Assembly (NCBI GenBank): GCA_016789725.1
Contig: JAEUQN010000017.1
Location: 1-61,897 of the forward strand
DNA: 61,897 nucleotides
Origin: Blastocatellia bacterium
GTDB taxonomy: Bacteria > Acidobacteriota > Blastocatellia > RBC074
Direction of reading: 5' to 3'
The notes beneath the pieces were generated by a model. The model was not told the origin of the DNA, ran no database searches, and saw only the letters and a list, made by a program, of their open reading frames with translations. Shown piece after piece: positions 61,402 to 61,897 of the stretch. Positions within the stretch are counted from its first letter, which is position 1, and each line of letters starts with the position of its first letter. Made by a program: the position numbers and the translations under genes.

Positions 61402-61897
61402 GCAATCGCGTTCTCTCTCGATTGGTTGCGTCATTGATTGTTCTTTGCGGCGTGGCTAGTTCGCTAGTATTTGCACAAAATCCAACTCAGATTAAATTCA
61501 CACGAAGCACGCTGGAAATTCCAACCTACACCATCAACCAATCAGAAACCGTCGCCCCGCTTTTCAAATCGGCAGACAGTGCGGCACTGTATCCATACGC
61601 GCGACTCGACCGCGAGACAATGAGCCGCAAGCCGGTGTCTGTTCGCTACGAAGCGCTGACGCTCGAAAACGAATATCTGCGCGTCGTGATGTTGCCGGAA
61701 CTGGGCGGGCGCATCTGGTCAGCGCGCGACAAAACAGCGAACCGCGAAATCTTCTACTACACCAGCGTCATCAAACCGACGCTTTACAACCAACGGGGCG
61801 GCTGGCCGGCTGGCAATCTGGAAGTCTACGGCCCGTATGACGCGCACATGCTGACGTGGCCGGGCGAGCCGTGGGCGTGGGCGATGCGACGCAATAA
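61374..61897 (+). CDS. DUF5107-like protein (3' partial)
   Basis: The frame from ATG 61374 is open to the right edge (174 codons). A signal peptide (LVASLIVLCGVASSLVFAQ) precedes the mature part, which reads SRKPVSVRYEALTLEN, MLPELGGRIWSARD, NREIFYYTSVIKPTLYN, consistent with the DUF5107 module of large TPR-containing exported proteins that are probably glycan-active. The start codon lies in the arm of hairpin I. Only the first third or less of the protein is visible. Its place after the GH42-like gene suggests a shared glycan role. Confidence 0.7.
   Translation, partial: MLASALRTESNRVLSRLVASLIVLCGVASSLVFAQNPTQIKFTRSTLEIPTYTINQSETVAPLFKSADSAALYPYARLDRETMSRKPVSVRYEALTLENEYLRVVMLPELGGRIWSARDKTANREIFYYTSVIKPTLYNQRGGWPAGNLEVYGPYDAHMLTWPGEPWAWAMRRN

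Noticed and set aside
1..61897. CRISPR arrays, rRNA and tRNA genes
   Set aside because: No regularly spaced identical repeats with unique spacers and no rRNA or tRNA-like sequence was recognised; the tandem units in hairpin arms are too short and paired.

Overview
The window looks like a chromosome segment from a Gram-negative, heterotrophic member of the Acidobacteriota (Blastocatellia-like). I infer this from the DUF1592/DUF1552 pair, the Oar-type TonB receptor with an N-terminal carboxypeptidase-regulatory domain, leucine-rich-repeat lipoprotein-like genes, a Tat-secreted Gfo/Idh/MocA pair, and secreted PQQ-propeller and M20 enzymes. No rRNA or tRNA gene was recognised. Both ends cut a gene: a DUF1592 protein on the left and a DUF5107-like protein on the right.

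Layout. 1-3920: DUF1592 and DUF1552 genes, then an orphan SUKH (SMI1/KNR4) gene. 4188-8785 (minus): an OmpA-family protein and two tandem leucine-rich-repeat proteins. 8875-11798: asparaginase, a secreted unknown, and a serine hydrolase. 11995-19218: a plus-strand run with an adenylate-forming (LuxE/PaaK-like) enzyme, a PQQ-propeller, an AbgB-like amidohydrolase, an aldehyde-dehydrogenase/LuxC-like enzyme, a four-helix-bundle (S23) gene inside a perfect 49-bp inverted repeat, and a GT4 glycosyltransferase. 19267-23363: a histidine kinase, a candidate small RNA, a Cys/Met-metabolism PLP enzyme with an ACT protein, and a receiver-HATPase protein. 23455-30680: a CBM9-like protein, a SurA-like chaperone, a large secreted polysaccharide-lyase-like protein, a secreted unknown, and a protealysin-like protease with its emfourin-type inhibitor. 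30677-33402 (minus): an MBL-fold hydrolase, SlyD and MnmA. 33534-39628: a MoxR/CbbQ ATPase, a CbbO-like VWA protein, an EcoRV-like restriction-modification pair and a truncated P-loop kinase. 39642-41378: an HpnI-like glycosyltransferase fused to a C39-like peptidase domain. 41533-52937: a carbohydrate-use locus (two Gfo/Idh/MocA, GH20, TPR, TonB receptor, ROK regulator). 53166-61897: M20 peptidase, APC permease, alpha/beta hydrolase, a giant GH42-like protein and a DUF5107-like protein.

The most striking feature is not a gene. At least twelve intergenic hairpin elements of nine sequence types (three types present twice) lie in this window. Their arms are often built from 7-10-bp tandem motifs. 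All twelve lie between co-directional genes, and ten begin within 15 nt of the upstream stop codon. One of them carries a protein gene: the S23-type four-helix-bundle gene at 17506-17865, enclosed by a perfect 49-bp inverted repeat. This resembles the intervening sequences of bacterial 23S rRNA, but it sits between protein-coding genes. I propose, as inference, that the ORF-bearing element and the ORF-less hairpins belong to one class of RNA-level or transcription-linked mobile element.

All family assignments come from reading motifs by eye; no database search was run.
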